Part shown: positions 50,767 to 61,961 of the stretch, piece after piece
Layout of the letters: every line of letters begins with the position of its first letter
Numbering within the stretch: position 1 is the stretch's first letter
Assembly (NCBI RefSeq): GCF_012641335.1
Contig: NZ_JABAID010000020.1
Coordinates: 1-63,086 of the forward strand
Length of the DNA stretch: 63,086 bases
Source of the DNA: Novosphingobium sp. ERN07
GTDB lineage: Bacteria > Pseudomonadota > Alphaproteobacteria > Sphingomonadales > Sphingomonadaceae
Direction: 5' to 3'
Translations under genes and position numbers: made by a program
Notes under the pieces: generated by a model
Seen by the model: only the letters and a program-made list of their open reading frames with translations
Databases searched by the model: none
Told to the model about the DNA's origin: nothing

Positions 50767-51567
50767 TCAACAATCCGTCAAAAGCCGCTTCAACATCACC
50801 GCCACATCGGGGTGAGCCGCAAAGCCAAGGTGCGTGCAACGCAGCGCCACGGCCAGATCACGTTCACCCCTGCGGCCGCAAGCCGAACGGGCCGAGACGA
50901 TGCCATCGCGCGGACTCCAGATGGCTACAGTCGGCACCGGAGGCTTTGTCGCAAGATCGGTACCGATGGGCGGCGTGTCCACCGAATGCCCAGCGATGAG
51001 TTGATAGGCTCGCCAAGCGTTGTTGGCGCGCCGGTCTCCTGAAAACGGGGTGCCCATCGTCACCACCATGCGCACCGCTTCGGGGTGGGCCTTGGCCACT
51101 TCGCGCGCGAAGAGCCCGCCAAGGCTCCAGCCGACCAGCACCAACGGTTCGCCTTCTTTGCGCGCCATCGCCACGACACGTTCGCACAGCCGTTTAAAGC
51201 GGTCCTCGGTCGCGCCCATGTTGAAGCCCAGCCCCCAGTCGCTGACGCGGTGCCCCGCCGCTTCCAGCGCGCGGGCGAGCGGCCTCATCCGCATAGGGTG
51301 TGTACCGAAGCCGGGCAGGAGCATGACGGGGCAGGAATGAACGGGCGGCTCATCCTGGCGCATTGGCTGGCGCGTGGCTTTCCAATGTTCCACCGGTGTG
51401 CGCAATTCGCCCAGCAGCGCCTGCCACTTTGGCCCACGCACACCTTGCGGACGCGGCTGGAGCGCCAGAGCGCCCCTCCGTGCCACTTCATCGCGCAGGG
51501 TTGAAATGCGGGCCGTAAACTGCCCCATTCCGCCTGCCGGTTCCAGTTGCCTGAACATCATTGCCAT
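50767..51567 (-). CDS. Alpha/beta hydrolase, lipase-like
   Basis: A 266-residue hydrolase with nucleophile S148 in VGWSLGG, oxyanion-type PGFGTHP, D221 in WSPRDGIV and H246 in CTHLGFA, a complete triad. The sequence between resembles the PGAP1-like/lecithin:cholesterol acyltransferase-like cluster. No signal peptide, so cytoplasmic. Substrate unknown. No operon partners; divergent from the DUF3617 gene? No: both are on the minus strand, 93 bp apart. Confidence 0.85.
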   Translation of the reverse strand: MAMMFRQLEPAGGMGQFTARISTLRDEVARRGALALQPRPQGVRGPKWQALLGELRTPVEHWKATRQPMRQDEPPVHSCPVMLLPGFGTHPMRMRPLARALEAAGHRVSDWGLGFNMGATEDRFKRLCERVVAMARKEGEPLVLVGWSLGGLFAREVAKAHPEAVRMVVTMGTPFSGDRRANNAWRAYQLIAGHSVDTPPIGTDLATKPPVPTVAIWSPRDGIVSARSACGRRGERDLAVALRCTHLGFAAHPDVAVMLKRLLTDC

Positions 51568-51660
51568 TGCCTGCGCCCTATCAGACTAACCGCCGATGAA
51601 CGCCAGCTTTGGCTGTTTGTTTCAAATTCGTGTCAAGAATATGAAATATGCGCAGTCCGA

Positions 51661-52209
51661 TCAGGACGTTTCATCGCCCTTGCACTCGCCCACGTGCTTT
51701 GATGCCATCGCCATTTCGATAGACATGGTTTTGCCATTGGGCGCTGTGCCATCCATGTTCATCGTCATGTCATAGGAATCAGCGCTGTAAGTACCCGCCA
51801 TCTTCATCTTGGCCGAAGTCCCAACATCGCTGCCCGATCCCTTGCAGGTCATCGTCGCGTCGATCTTGCCATCACCCATCGTGAAGCTGTCATAACGGCA
51901 ATCCTCGCCCTGCTGACCGAAGAAGCTGCCGTCGGGCTTTTCAGCTTCTTCCTTGGTCAAGCATGACGCGAACGTGCGGCTTTGCCCCATCATCTGCTGC
52001 ATTGCCTGCTTGGCTTCGGGCGGCATTCCTTCGACATCGAACTTCTTGAAGTTCATCGTCAATTCCCAGCGCCCCGGTTGCAGCTTCATCCCGGCATCGG
52101 CCACCGATTTGGCCACTTCGGCGGTAGTGGCATCCTTCTTTTCAACCGTCGCATCATCGCCGCAGGCGGCCAGTGCAAGCAGCGGAAGCAGGGCAATCGT
52201 GGCGCGCAT
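51661..52209 (-). CDS. DUF3617-like lipoprotein
   Basis: A 182-residue lipoprotein with signal peptide and lipobox LLPLLALAAC. The rest matches the DUF3617 pattern: LQPGRWELTMNFKKFDVEGMPPEAKQAMQQMMG, SCLTKEEAE, CRYDSFTMGDGKIDATMTCKGSGS. Common in sphingomonads, with unknown function. The much longer in-frame ORF to 53478 is antisense shadow of uvrB and is rejected. Confidence 0.82.
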   Translation of the reverse strand: MRATIALLPLLALAACGDDATVEKKDATTAEVAKSVADAGMKLQPGRWELTMNFKKFDVEGMPPEAKQAMQQMMGQSRTFASCLTKEEAEKPDGSFFGQQGEDCRYDSFTMGDGKIDATMTCKGSGSDVGTSAKMKMAGTYSADSYDMTMNMDGTAPNGKTMSIEMAMASKHVGECKGDETS

Positions 52210-52320
52210 AGGACTCTCCGTTTCTGATCCGGCCCGAAGGCTAACAGGCTTGCGCGAAAGCGCCAGCGCCGCTTGCCTTCCGCAGTTGCACGGACGCGGT
52301 TTGTTCTCCATATCCGGCAT

Positions 52321-54510
<2,190 letters not shown>

Positions 54511-54511
54511 C

Positions 54512-54532
54512 AAAATCCAATTTTTGGATTTT
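54512..54532 (+). terminator. Terminator after uvrB
   Basis: AAAATCCAA-TTT-TTGGATTTT, a perfect 9-bp stem with an AT-rich 3' side two bases past the uvrB stop. A second hairpin (54535-54552, GAAA tetraloop) follows and includes the next gene's Shine-Dalgarno. Confidence 0.7.
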
Positions 54533-54554
54533 ATAAATCCCGAAAGGGGTTTTT

Positions 54555-54902
54555 ATGCGCGACTATAGACATATTGCACTTATCATTGCGGCCTGTGTTG
54601 CAGAGTCTGGGAAAACTCGACTGCGAATAAGCAAAGCTCAATTTCGGCGCATTTCTGGTAGATCACAAGTTAAAAGAGGTCTCATCACCAACGTGCGAGA
54701 CTGGCTAGAAGATTTCGGCGTTGCCATGTTCGAAAATAGCAGGGGTGGATACGCCTTAGTTTCAATAGAATCCTTAGAAGGAGCGCCACCCATAAAGCTT
54801 AATGCTTTACTTCCCAATTGGAGAACAATTGAAGAGACAGATCTCCTTAAGATCATCGGACACACTGACGCGGATGAAGCGGAAGATGGCGAGGATGAAT
54901 GA
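54555..54902 (+). CDS. AT-richer hypothetical protein
   Basis: A 115-residue protein (MRDYRHIALIIAACVAESGKTRLRISKAQFRRIS) that looks like a wHTH-type regulator, with an acidic tail. Its GC content is visibly lower than flanking genes and it lies next to a toxin-antitoxin pair, suggesting horizontal gain. No named family. GGGG of the Shine-Dalgarno is within a hairpin (AAATCCC-GAAA-GGGGTTT), which could limit translation. Confidence 0.6.
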   Translation: MRDYRHIALIIAACVAESGKTRLRISKAQFRRISGRSQVKRGLITNVRDWLEDFGVAMFENSRGGYALVSIESLEGAPPIKLNALLPNWRTIEETDLLKIIGHTDADEAEDGEDE

Positions 54903-54957
54903 GAATTTTCTCCGAGCAATGAAGAGTGATCCCTGAGGGAAGTGTGATTGGCTTTAC

Positions 54958-55305
54958 ATGAACAATTATGTCCCCTATAAAGGACAGGCCTTCCAGCTGT
55001 CGGAAACGCCCGACTTCTCGGATTGGCTCGGCTCTTTGCGGGACCGGCGGGCGCGGGCAAGGATCGTGGTTCGCCTTGAACGCTTGGCCGACGGGAATTT
55101 CGGTGACAGCAAGTCCCTGAAGGGCGGCGTCCACGAACTTCGCGTCGACTATGGGCCGGGCTACCGGGTGTACTTCTTCCAGCGGGGCAAAGAGCTTGTC
55201 ATTCTCCTGTGCGGAGGCGACAAGCGCACGCAGGATGCCGACATTGCCCATGCAAAGCGGCTGAAGGAAGAGATCGAGCGCACCGATGGAGCTTCGCCCA
55301 TTTGA
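54958..55305 (+). CDS. HigB/RelE-like toxin (addiction-module killer protein family)
   Basis: A 115-residue protein with the ParE/RelE-superfamily killer core: FSDWLGSLRDRRARARIVVRLERLADGNFGD, LKGGVHELRVDYGPGYRVYFFQRG and VILLCGGDKRTQDADIAHAKRL. This COG3657-type family is paired with an HTH antitoxin. Toxin-first order and a 20-base overlap with the antitoxin match HigBA. mRNA cleavage is a family-based expectation. Confidence 0.9.
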   Translation: MNNYVPYKGQAFQLSETPDFSDWLGSLRDRRARARIVVRLERLADGNFGDSKSLKGGVHELRVDYGPGYRVYFFQRGKELVILLCGGDKRTQDADIAHAKRLKEEIERTDGASPI

Positions 55306-55570
55306 TCCCGCCAACTACCTCGAGACCGAGGAGGACATCCTCTTCTATCTCGAGGCTGCGATGGAAGGGAACGACCCCAGGCATATCGCCGGGGCGCTGG
55401 GCAACATCGCCCGATCCAAAGGCATGAGCGAGATCGCCCGCAAGACCGGGCTTGGGCGGCAGGCACTTTACAAATCGCTCTCCGAAGACGGCAATCCCAC
55501 GCTGGAAACCCTGGTGGCTGTTTTGTCCGTGCTTGGCCTCGAATTGACTGTGCAGAAGCGCGCTGCCTGA
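55286..55570 (+). CDS. HigA-like antitoxin
   Basis: A 94-residue protein with a C-terminal HTH: LGNIARSKGMSEIARKTGLGRQALYKSLSEDGNPTLETLVAVLSVLGLEL. This is the standard partner for COG3657 toxins and probably represses its own promoter. Overlaps the toxin by 20 bases. Confidence 0.9.
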   Translation: MELRPFDPANYLETEEDILFYLEAAMEGNDPRHIAGALGNIARSKGMSEIARKTGLGRQALYKSLSEDGNPTLETLVAVLSVLGLELTVQKRAA

Positions 55571-55577
55571 TTCCGCT

Positions 55578-56144
55578 GTGAAATCCCTTATCGCAACAAC
55601 CCTTGCCCTAACCCTCGCCGCCTGTTCGCAGTCCCCTGCCGCAACAGTGCGCGATGGTGCGCCGGACAACGCCGTGCGAATGGTCATGCCTGAGGGCGAG
55701 GCCCTTCCCGGTGCGCGCGATACGGCGTCCACGCCATCGTGGGCGGCAGCGCCGGATGCTCAAGTGGCTCGGTTTGGGGAGCCGGGGAATGCGCCGCTGG
55801 TGTCGGTCGCCTGTCGTGAAGGCGTACTGGTCGTCACACGCCACGCCGCTGCGCCGGTAGGAGCGCAGGCCTTGTTTGCGCTGGTCGGGCGCGAGGGCAT
55901 CCTGCGCCTGCCGGTGGATGCCACATCGGTGCCCGGCCAGCGCGGTTATCTGTGGCAGGGCACCATTGCAGCCGATGACGCGCGCGCTGCCGTTATGCGC
56001 GGGCCTTTTACCGGGACTTTGCCGGGTGCGGGCATGATAAAGGTGGCTGCGGGCAGTGCCATCAGTGATGTGATCGCCCGCTGCCGGAACTCTGCGCCTG
56101 CGATAGTGCCTGCGCCGGTCGCTCCGGCGCAAACGTTGGAATAA
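55578..56144 (+). CDS. Hypothetical lipoprotein
   Basis: A 188-residue protein with GTG start 55578, signal peptide and lipobox LALTLAAC. The remainder is beta-rich (VSVACREGVLVVTRHAA, ALFALVGREGILRLPVDATSV) and Ala/Pro-rich at the end. No family recognised. It follows the antitoxin by 7 bases but is more likely a separate core gene. Confidence 0.7.
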   Translation: MKSLIATTLALTLAACSQSPAATVRDGAPDNAVRMVMPEGEALPGARDTASTPSWAAAPDAQVARFGEPGNAPLVSVACREGVLVVTRHAAAPVGAQALFALVGREGILRLPVDATSVPGQRGYLWQGTIAADDARAAVMRGPFTGTLPGAGMIKVAAGSAISDVIARCRNSAPAIVPAPVAPAQTLE

Positions 56145-56148
56145 GCGC

Positions 56149-56688
56149 TCAGACCTTGCCGAATTTGGCTTCGTAAGCGGCAGTATCGCCAGTGGCCAGA
56201 AGCTTGGCCTGTTCAACCCAATTGTCCCGCTTGGCCCGGCCCGCAAAAGTGCCAAGCTGCGCGTCGATCCGGGCAATATCCTCGTCGGTCCATGCTGCAA
56301 TCTGGGCATAGCTGGTCACGCCAAGCGAGGCGAGCAGCGCCTTCAGCTTTGGCCCGACACCCTTGATCCGGCCGAGATCATCGCCCTGCGGCGCGGCCTG
56401 AGCCGGTGCTGCCTCTGTGATCTCTTCCGCCGCAGCCGCTGCCACAACCTCGCCAATACCGGCCATCGTGCCCACGCCCGGCGGCGGGGTTACCAGCGCC
56501 GCCGCGCTGGGCGCATCGATCAGCGCCGTGTTGCGCGCGGCCTTTTCCGCGCCTTCGGAAAGGACATCGGTATATTCGCGTTTCTTGGGCGCGGGCTTGC
56601 TCCGCCCCCAGATCCACCAAACAACGAACACCACCACCAGCACGATGCCAGCCAGCAAAGCCTGGTTGGCTTCGAACATCTGCATCAT
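56149..56688 (-). CDS. Membrane-anchored helix-hairpin-helix protein
   Basis: A 179-residue protein with an N-terminal transmembrane segment (LLAGIVLVVVFVVWWIWGR), an Ala/Pro-rich linker and a C-terminal HhH domain (DDLGRIKGVGPKLKALLASLGVTSYAQIAAWTDEDIARIDAQL), a type common in alphaproteobacterial 50S L21-like/NADH-linked proteins, here standing alone. HhH can bind DNA or other proteins. Start ATG 56688 or 56685. Confidence 0.75.
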   Translation of the reverse strand: MMQMFEANQALLAGIVLVVVFVVWWIWGRSKPAPKKREYTDVLSEGAEKAARNTALIDAPSAAALVTPPPGVGTMAGIGEVVAAAAAEEITEAAPAQAAPQGDDLGRIKGVGPKLKALLASLGVTSYAQIAAWTDEDIARIDAQLGTFAGRAKRDNWVEQAKLLATGDTAAYEAKFGKV

Positions 56689-56731
56689 TCAGAAATCCCC
56701 TTGGCTTTCAGGCCCGGTGCCACAAGGCCGG

Positions 56732-58213
56732 TCAGGCAGCCTGCTGCTTGCGAAACAGCACGCGGTCCTCCGGCCCGAACGCGCGGACCCACAACATGTA
56801 GCAGTAAATACCCAGAATCATGGGAATTCCAAAGGCTAGTTCAGCCCATTCGGGCAACCACGTGCTGGCAATGCCCACCGCTAGTGCCGGAATGATCGCC
56901 CACGCCAGTCCCCAGCGCCAATTGCTGATGCTGTGGCCCAGAATGCGCGAAAGGACGCGCGACTTTACCGCCGATGACAAGCCCAACGAAATCGCCAGCG
57001 CCAGCGATGCCGCTGCGGCAACATACATCGGCCCCCAGCCCGCATTCTTGGCGACAAGAATCAACGCCGTGGTCAGCACCGCCTGGAATGCAATCGTCGC
57101 AAGGCTGATCCACAGGTTACGCATCCGTGCGAGGTAAACCAGCGCAGCCTCGCTCACCACTGCCTTTGATGCCACGACTTCAGCGACCAGCAGAAACGCC
57201 AGCGCTGCCGTGCCCGATACGAAGGCCGGCCCGCCAAGGCCCATCAGCCCCTCGCCCGGAATGCCCAGCGCCATCGCAATTCCGATCTGCGCCGCGCCGA
57301 TCCAGAAGCCGACCTGGCAGACCTGCTTGGCAATCGCTGCATAGTCCTTGTCTTTCACGCTGCGGGTGATCACCGGCCCCAGCACCGGCTCGAAGCTGGT
57401 CTTCAGCTTCTGCGGCAACGAGGCGAACTGCTGTGCGAAGTAGTAGATACCCACCGCCGCCTCACCCACGAAGAAACGCAGGATGAATACGTCAAGCTTG
57501 CGCGTGCCCCACTCGACCGCATCGGCCCCGGCCAGCGGGATATTCCGCCGCGCGATCTGCCACAGCAGTACCGGGTGCGGCTTCCACGCACGCGGCAGGC
57601 CATAGCTTTTCAGCAGCACGATGACCGCCACCGCCGTCGCCGCCCACACCGATGCGAGATAGGCAAGGCTGAGGCCGGATGATGGCCAGATGAAGAAGAA
57701 CGCTCCCGCAGCAATGGAGATCGTCCACGGCTCTACCACCGAACGCGCGCGCACCGTGGTTGCCACATCAAAGCGGTAGGCAAGCGCCGCCAACGCAAGA
57801 TCGCCCAGCGCAAGGCCGGGAATCGCCAGCACCAGCAGCCGATCGGCCAAAGTGAAGTTGCCGCTGGGATACATCGAGTCGGGGAAAAGATAGATCAGCG
57901 CGCCCATGCCCAGCGCCAGCGACATGGCCAGCAGAACCGCATCGCCCACCACGTTGGCAGGATGCTCGTCCCCCTCCGCAAGCCGTTGCGCAAGACCGCG
58001 CTTCTGCCCCAGCGTCGCCAGCATTCCGGCGAATTCGACCATGACCAGCGCCGAAGCGAAACGGCCCATCGCGGGGGCGCCGTACAAGCGGCTGGCGATG
58101 AAAAGGAATGGCATTCGCGCCAGCAGGCGCAGCAGGAAGCCGAGGAAATTGGTGCGCCCGCCCTTGGCCAGCGCGGCAATATCCTGCTGCGGGGGCTGCG
58201 CTGAATCAGACAA
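56732..58213 (-). CDS. Oligosaccharide flippase (Wzx/MATE-like)
   Basis: A 493-residue polytopic membrane protein with about 12-14 predicted helices. It belongs to the polysaccharide export / oligosaccharide flippase family by overall pattern (FLGFLLRLLARMPFLFIASRLYGAPAMGRFASALVMVEF, VEWGTRKLDVFILRFFVGEAAVGIYYFAQQFASLPQKLKTSFEPVLGPVI). Probably translocates lipid-linked glycan. Its start overlaps the gpsA stop by 8 bases, but a biosynthetic cluster is not seen here. Confidence 0.82.
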   Translation of the reverse strand: MSDSAQPPQQDIAALAKGGRTNFLGFLLRLLARMPFLFIASRLYGAPAMGRFASALVMVEFAGMLATLGQKRGLAQRLAEGDEHPANVVGDAVLLAMSLALGMGALIYLFPDSMYPSGNFTLADRLLVLAIPGLALGDLALAALAYRFDVATTVRARSVVEPWTISIAAGAFFFIWPSSGLSLAYLASVWAATAVAVIVLLKSYGLPRAWKPHPVLLWQIARRNIPLAGADAVEWGTRKLDVFILRFFVGEAAVGIYYFAQQFASLPQKLKTSFEPVLGPVITRSVKDKDYAAIAKQVCQVGFWIGAAQIGIAMALGIPGEGLMGLGGPAFVSGTAALAFLLVAEVVASKAVVSEAALVYLARMRNLWISLATIAFQAVLTTALILVAKNAGWGPMYVAAAASLALAISLGLSSAVKSRVLSRILGHSISNWRWGLAWAIIPALAVGIASTWLPEWAELAFGIPMILGIYCYMLWVRAFGPEDRVLFRKQQAA

Positions 58214-59201
58214 GCGGAGTTTCTGCCTTTAGCGGGCGGGAAAGCAAGCCGGCCACCACATCGCGCGCCGGCGCCCCGCCTTCAAGCAGCGTCACCACCG
58301 CTTCGACTATCGGCATAGAAATGCCACGATTGCGCGCGACCTCTGCCAGCACCGGCGCGGTGAATGCACCTTCGGCCACCGAATTCTTCGCACCCAGCAC
58401 ATCAGCAGCCCGCGCCCCTTCGCCCAGCGCCTTGCCGAGAGAGAAGTTGCGGCTGGACGTGGACGAGCAGGTCAGAACAAGGTCGCCCAGCCCCGAAAGC
58501 CCCGCCAGCGTCTCTGCCCGCGCGCCTAGCGCCAGCCCGAAGCGCTGCATTTCGGCAAAGCCCCGGCTGATCAGCGCCGCGCGGGCATTTTGGCCAAGCC
58601 CCAGCCCATCGACCACGCCACAGGCAATCGCCAGCACGTTCTTTACCGCTCCACCAATCTCAGCGCCGGTCACATCATCGGAATAATAGGGGCGGAAGCT
58701 GGGCCGCGCGATGGCTGCAGAGAGCCGCTGCCACTGCGCCTCACCGCCTTCACATGCCAACGTCACCGCCGTGGGCAGGCCCGCAGCCACTTCATGCGCA
58801 AACGTCGGGCCGGACAGCACGGCAAGGCTGGCACCGGGTGCCGCAGCGCGGGCCACATCGGCCATCAATCTGCCTGTGCCTGCCTCGATACCCTTCGAAC
58901 ACAGCACCACATCGCCGCCTTCGCGCCCGATACCTGCCAGCACATTGGCAAGGAACTGCGCCGGGGTAACCAGCAGCAAAACCGGCAAGGCTGCCATATC
59001 GGCAAGATCGGTCGTCGCGCGGATCGTGGGCGCGAGCTTGGCCGATGGCAGGAACAGGCTGTTGGTGCGGGCGGTGTTGATCTCATCCACCAGTTCGGCC
59101 TCGCGCGCCCACAGCAGCACGTCGCGCCCATCGCTGGCCAGCATCTGCGCAAGGGCCGTGCCCCATGCGCCTGCGCCAACGACCCCTACGTCACCGGTCA
59201 T
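58206..59201 (-). CDS. gpsA: Glycerol-3-phosphate dehydrogenase [NAD(P)+]
   Basis: A 331-residue enzyme making sn-glycerol-3-phosphate for phospholipids. NAD(P)-binding GVVGAGAWGTALAQMLA at residues 6-22, SGPTFAHEVAAGLPTAV and the catalytic Lys in EIGGAVKNVLAIACG. GLSGLGDLVLTCSSTSSRNF is diagnostic. Overlaps the tsaD stop by four bases, a common alphaproteobacterial arrangement. Confidence 0.96.
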   Translation of the reverse strand: MTGDVGVVGAGAWGTALAQMLASDGRDVLLWAREAELVDEINTARTNSLFLPSAKLAPTIRATTDLADMAALPVLLLVTPAQFLANVLAGIGREGGDVVLCSKGIEAGTGRLMADVARAAAPGASLAVLSGPTFAHEVAAGLPTAVTLACEGGEAQWQRLSAAIARPSFRPYYSDDVTGAEIGGAVKNVLAIACGVVDGLGLGQNARAALISRGFAEMQRFGLALGARAETLAGLSGLGDLVLTCSSTSSRNFSLGKALGEGARAADVLGAKNSVAEGAFTAPVLAEVARNRGISMPIVEAVVTLLEGGAPARDVVAGLLSRPLKAETPLV

Positions 59202-60250
59202 CCCTTTACCCCCGCACCGCGCACCGGCGCGGCATTGGCATCAAGCGGCCAGCGCGGGCGCGCCGCCACATCCAGCGGATCGCTGTATCCCAGAGCAAAG
59301 CGTTCCGCGCCAGCCCAGCCGATCATCGCCGCGTTGTCTGTGCACAGTTTCGGCGGCGGCGCGACCAGCGGAAGCCCATGATCCGCGGCCAGAGCCTCCA
59401 AAGCCCCACGCAACGCGGCGTTGGCGGCAACCCCGCCCGCGACGACCAGCGCGGTCATGCCCGGAGCCGCCGCGCCAAGCGCAATCCGCGTGCGGTCCAC
59501 CACGCAATCGAGCGCGGCCTGCTGGAAAGAGGCGGCGATATCCGCATCGGTGTGAATACCCGCATCCTTCGCCCGCATCACCGCGCTTTTCAGGCCGGCA
59601 AAGGAGAAGTGCGGCTCTCCACTCCCCACCAGTGGGCGCGGCAGCGGCACGGCTTTCGCATCGCCCTCACGCGCCAGCCGCTCTACCGCAGGCCCGCCCG
59701 GATAGCCCAGCCCAAGGATCTTGGCCGTCTTGTCAAACGCTTCGCCCAGCGCATCATCGATCGTCGTGGCCAGACGGCGATACTGGCCCACGCCCGCCAC
59801 TTCCAAAATCTGGCAATGTCCACCCGACACCAGCAGCAGCAGATAGGGATAGTGCAAAGATGGATCAGCCAGACGCGGCGAAAGCGCGTGACCTTCAAGA
59901 TGGTTGACCGCAACCAGCGGCTTGTCCGCCGCCATTGCCAGCGCCTTGGCCGTAACCAGCCCCACCATCACGCCACCGATCAGCCCCGGCCCTGCGGTGG
60001 CGGCAATCGCATCCATATCGCCCAGCGTCAGCCCCGCATCGGCCAGCACGGCTTCTACCATCGGCGCCAGCACTTCGACATGCGCGCGCGCCGCGATTTC
60101 GGGCACCACGCCGCCATAGGGCCGGTGCGCATCGTCTTGCGAGGCAATGCGCTGCGCCACGATCCGCGCGGCCAGCGTGGTGCCATTGCCGTCGATCACC
60201 GCAGCAGCGGTTTCATCACAACTGGATTCTATGCCAAGGATCAGGGCCAT
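59198..60250 (-). CDS. tsaD: tRNA N6-threonylcarbamoyladenosine synthase subunit
   Basis: A 350-residue Kae1/YgjD protein. ILGIESSCDETAAAVI at the start, metal-binding His pair in GGVVPEIAARAHVEVL, LSSPR-like HALSPRL, GHCQILEVAGVG and VAGGVAANAALRGALEAL. Completes t6A on tRNAs reading ANN codons. Divergent from hemC across 45 bp. Intact and of normal length. Confidence 0.97.
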   Translation of the reverse strand: MALILGIESSCDETAAAVIDGNGTTLAARIVAQRIASQDDAHRPYGGVVPEIAARAHVEVLAPMVEAVLADAGLTLGDMDAIAATAGPGLIGGVMVGLVTAKALAMAADKPLVAVNHLEGHALSPRLADPSLHYPYLLLLVSGGHCQILEVAGVGQYRRLATTIDDALGEAFDKTAKILGLGYPGGPAVERLAREGDAKAVPLPRPLVGSGEPHFSFAGLKSAVMRAKDAGIHTDADIAASFQQAALDCVVDRTRIALGAAAPGMTALVVAGGVAANAALRGALEALAADHGLPLVAPPPKLCTDNAAMIGWAGAERFALGYSDPLDVAARPRWPLDANAAPVRGAGVKG

Positions 60251-60295
60251 CTGGCGCTTCCCTCTAGTGATAAACGCCGTTACGGCAAGCGGCGC

Positions 60296-61243
60296 ATGAA
60301 CACGCTGTCATCTGAACGCCCCCTTATCCGCCCGCTCAAACTGGGCACACGCGCCTCCCCGCTGGCGATGGCGCAGGCTTTCGAGGCCCGTGCGCGGCTT
60401 TGCGCGGCGCATGGCTGGGACGAGGCGATGGTCGAGATCCTGCCCGTTACCGCCAGTGGCGACAAGATCCTTGACCGTCCTCTGGCCGAGATCGGAGGCA
60501 AGGCGCTGTGGACCAAGGAACTCGATGCCTGGCTGTTCGAAGGCGAGATCGACTTTGCCGTCCATTCGATGAAGGACGTTGAAACGATCCGCCCTGAACA
60601 ATTCTGCATCGCCGCCGTTCTTCCGCGCGCCGACGTGCGTGACGTGCTTGTAGGTGCGGCCTCCATCCATGCCATTCCGCCCGGTGCGCGCGTCGGCACC
60701 AGCGCGCCGCGCCGCGCCGCACAGATGCTTCACGCCCGTTCCGACCTGAAAATCGTGGGCTTTCGCGGCAATGTTGCCACCCGCTTGGCCAAACTGCAGG
60801 CCGGTGAGGCCGACGTGACATTGCTGGCCGCCGCCGGTCTGCAAAGGCTCGAAGAAACAGGTGTCGGCACCCCGCTCGACGAACACGAATGGCTTCCCGC
60901 CCCGGCACAGGGGGCAATTGGCATCGAATGCCTTGCCGCCAACGATGACGTGCGCCACTGGCTCGCCGCCATCGATGATCGCCCCACGCATGAAGCCGTT
61001 CTGGCAGAACGCGCGCTGCTGAAAGCGCTGGGCGGCAATTGCCACAGCCCGATTGCGGTGCTGACGACGCATCATGAAGCATCGCTCACCCTGCGCGCCG
61101 CGATCTTCAGCCCCGACGGGGCAGAACGTGTGGAAGCGCACGAGACGTTTGCGCCGGGCGACAGTGCCGGACCACAGCGCCTTGCCCATCGCCTGCTGGC
61201 CGATGCGCCGGAATCGATCACGGTGCACTTTTCAGGCGAATGA
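60296..61243 (+). CDS. hemC: Porphobilinogen deaminase
   Basis: A 315-residue enzyme of haem biosynthesis. GTRASPLAMAQA, the catalytic D in HSMKDVET (about 85), GTSAPRRAAQ, GFRGNVATRLAKL and the dipyrromethane-binding Cys in LGGNCHSPIAV (about 243). ATG 60296 is right: the ORF track-length extension to 59165 is antisense to tsaD. hemD overlaps its stop. Confidence 0.96.
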   Translation: MNTLSSERPLIRPLKLGTRASPLAMAQAFEARARLCAAHGWDEAMVEILPVTASGDKILDRPLAEIGGKALWTKELDAWLFEGEIDFAVHSMKDVETIRPEQFCIAAVLPRADVRDVLVGAASIHAIPPGARVGTSAPRRAAQMLHARSDLKIVGFRGNVATRLAKLQAGEADVTLLAAAGLQRLEETGVGTPLDEHEWLPAPAQGAIGIECLAANDDVRHWLAAIDDRPTHEAVLAERALLKALGGNCHSPIAVLTTHHEASLTLRAAIFSPDGAERVEAHETFAPGDSAGPQRLAHRLLADAPESITVHFSGE

Positions 61244-61932
61244 CTGCGCCTGCCAAACAGCTCCCGCTGGTCGTGATCCGCCCGGAGCCGGGCAACCACG
61301 CGACTTGCACGGCAGCGCACGAACGCGGGATCGAAGCGCTGGCCTTTCCGCTGTTCACGATAGAACCGCTTGCCTGGCACCCACCGCACAGTTCCTTCGA
61401 TGCAATCCTGGCAGGCAGCGCCAATGTGTTCCGCCACGGCGGCGCCGCGCTGGATGCGCTGAAAGCCGTTCCGGTCATCGCTGTGGGCGAAACCACCGCC
61501 GCCGCTGCCCGCGCCGCAGGCTTCACGATCAGGCAAATCGGTGAAGGTGGCCTGCAACCCGTGGTCGCCACGCTTCCGCCCGGAAGATACATCCGAATCG
61601 CCGGGGAAGATCGGGTAGAGCTTGCTCCGCCAGCAGGCGTGCGAATCGAAACCTTGGTTGCTTATGCGGCACGCAGATCACCCTTTCCGCGTGCGCTGGC
61701 GCACGTTCTGGGAAGCGGCGCAGTCGTGCTTCTGCACTCCGGTGAAGCAGCACGCCATTTCGTGACAGAGTGTGAAAGGCTTGGAATCTCTAAGCAATCG
61801 CTCTACCTCGCCTGCCTTGCACCCCGCATCGCCATGATGGCGGGCGAAGGTTGGGCAGGGGTGGCAACGGCTTCAGCCAGAACCGATGCCATGCTGCTGG
61901 AACTTGCCATCGGAATGTGCCAGAAAGTGTGA
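61240..61932 (+). CDS. hemD: Uroporphyrinogen-III synthase
   Basis: A 230-residue protein, low in sequence conservation as usual. VVIRPEPGNHATCTAAHERGIEALAFPLFTIEP at the start, DAILAGSANVFRHGG, VIAVGETTAAAARAAGF and LACLAPRIAMMAGEGWAGVATAS are in the right order. ATGA overlap with hemC gives the expected operon for making uroporphyrinogen III. Confidence 0.9.
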   Translation: MTAPAKQLPLVVIRPEPGNHATCTAAHERGIEALAFPLFTIEPLAWHPPHSSFDAILAGSANVFRHGGAALDALKAVPVIAVGETTAAAARAAGFTIRQIGEGGLQPVVATLPPGRYIRIAGEDRVELAPPAGVRIETLVAYAARRSPFPRALAHVLGSGAVVLLHSGEAARHFVTECERLGISKQSLYLACLAPRIAMMAGEGWAGVATASARTDAMLLELAIGMCQKV

Positions 61933-61961
61933 CTTCGGGGCGACAGGACAAGCGAAAAAGA

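Noticed and set aside
52290..52320. LexA box before uvrB
   Set aside because: Only one GTTC half is present (GTTC-TCCATAT-CCGG); the second half does not match.
59165..60295. Upstream extension of hemC
   Set aside because: Antisense to tsaD; the conserved hemC sequence starts at ATG 60296.
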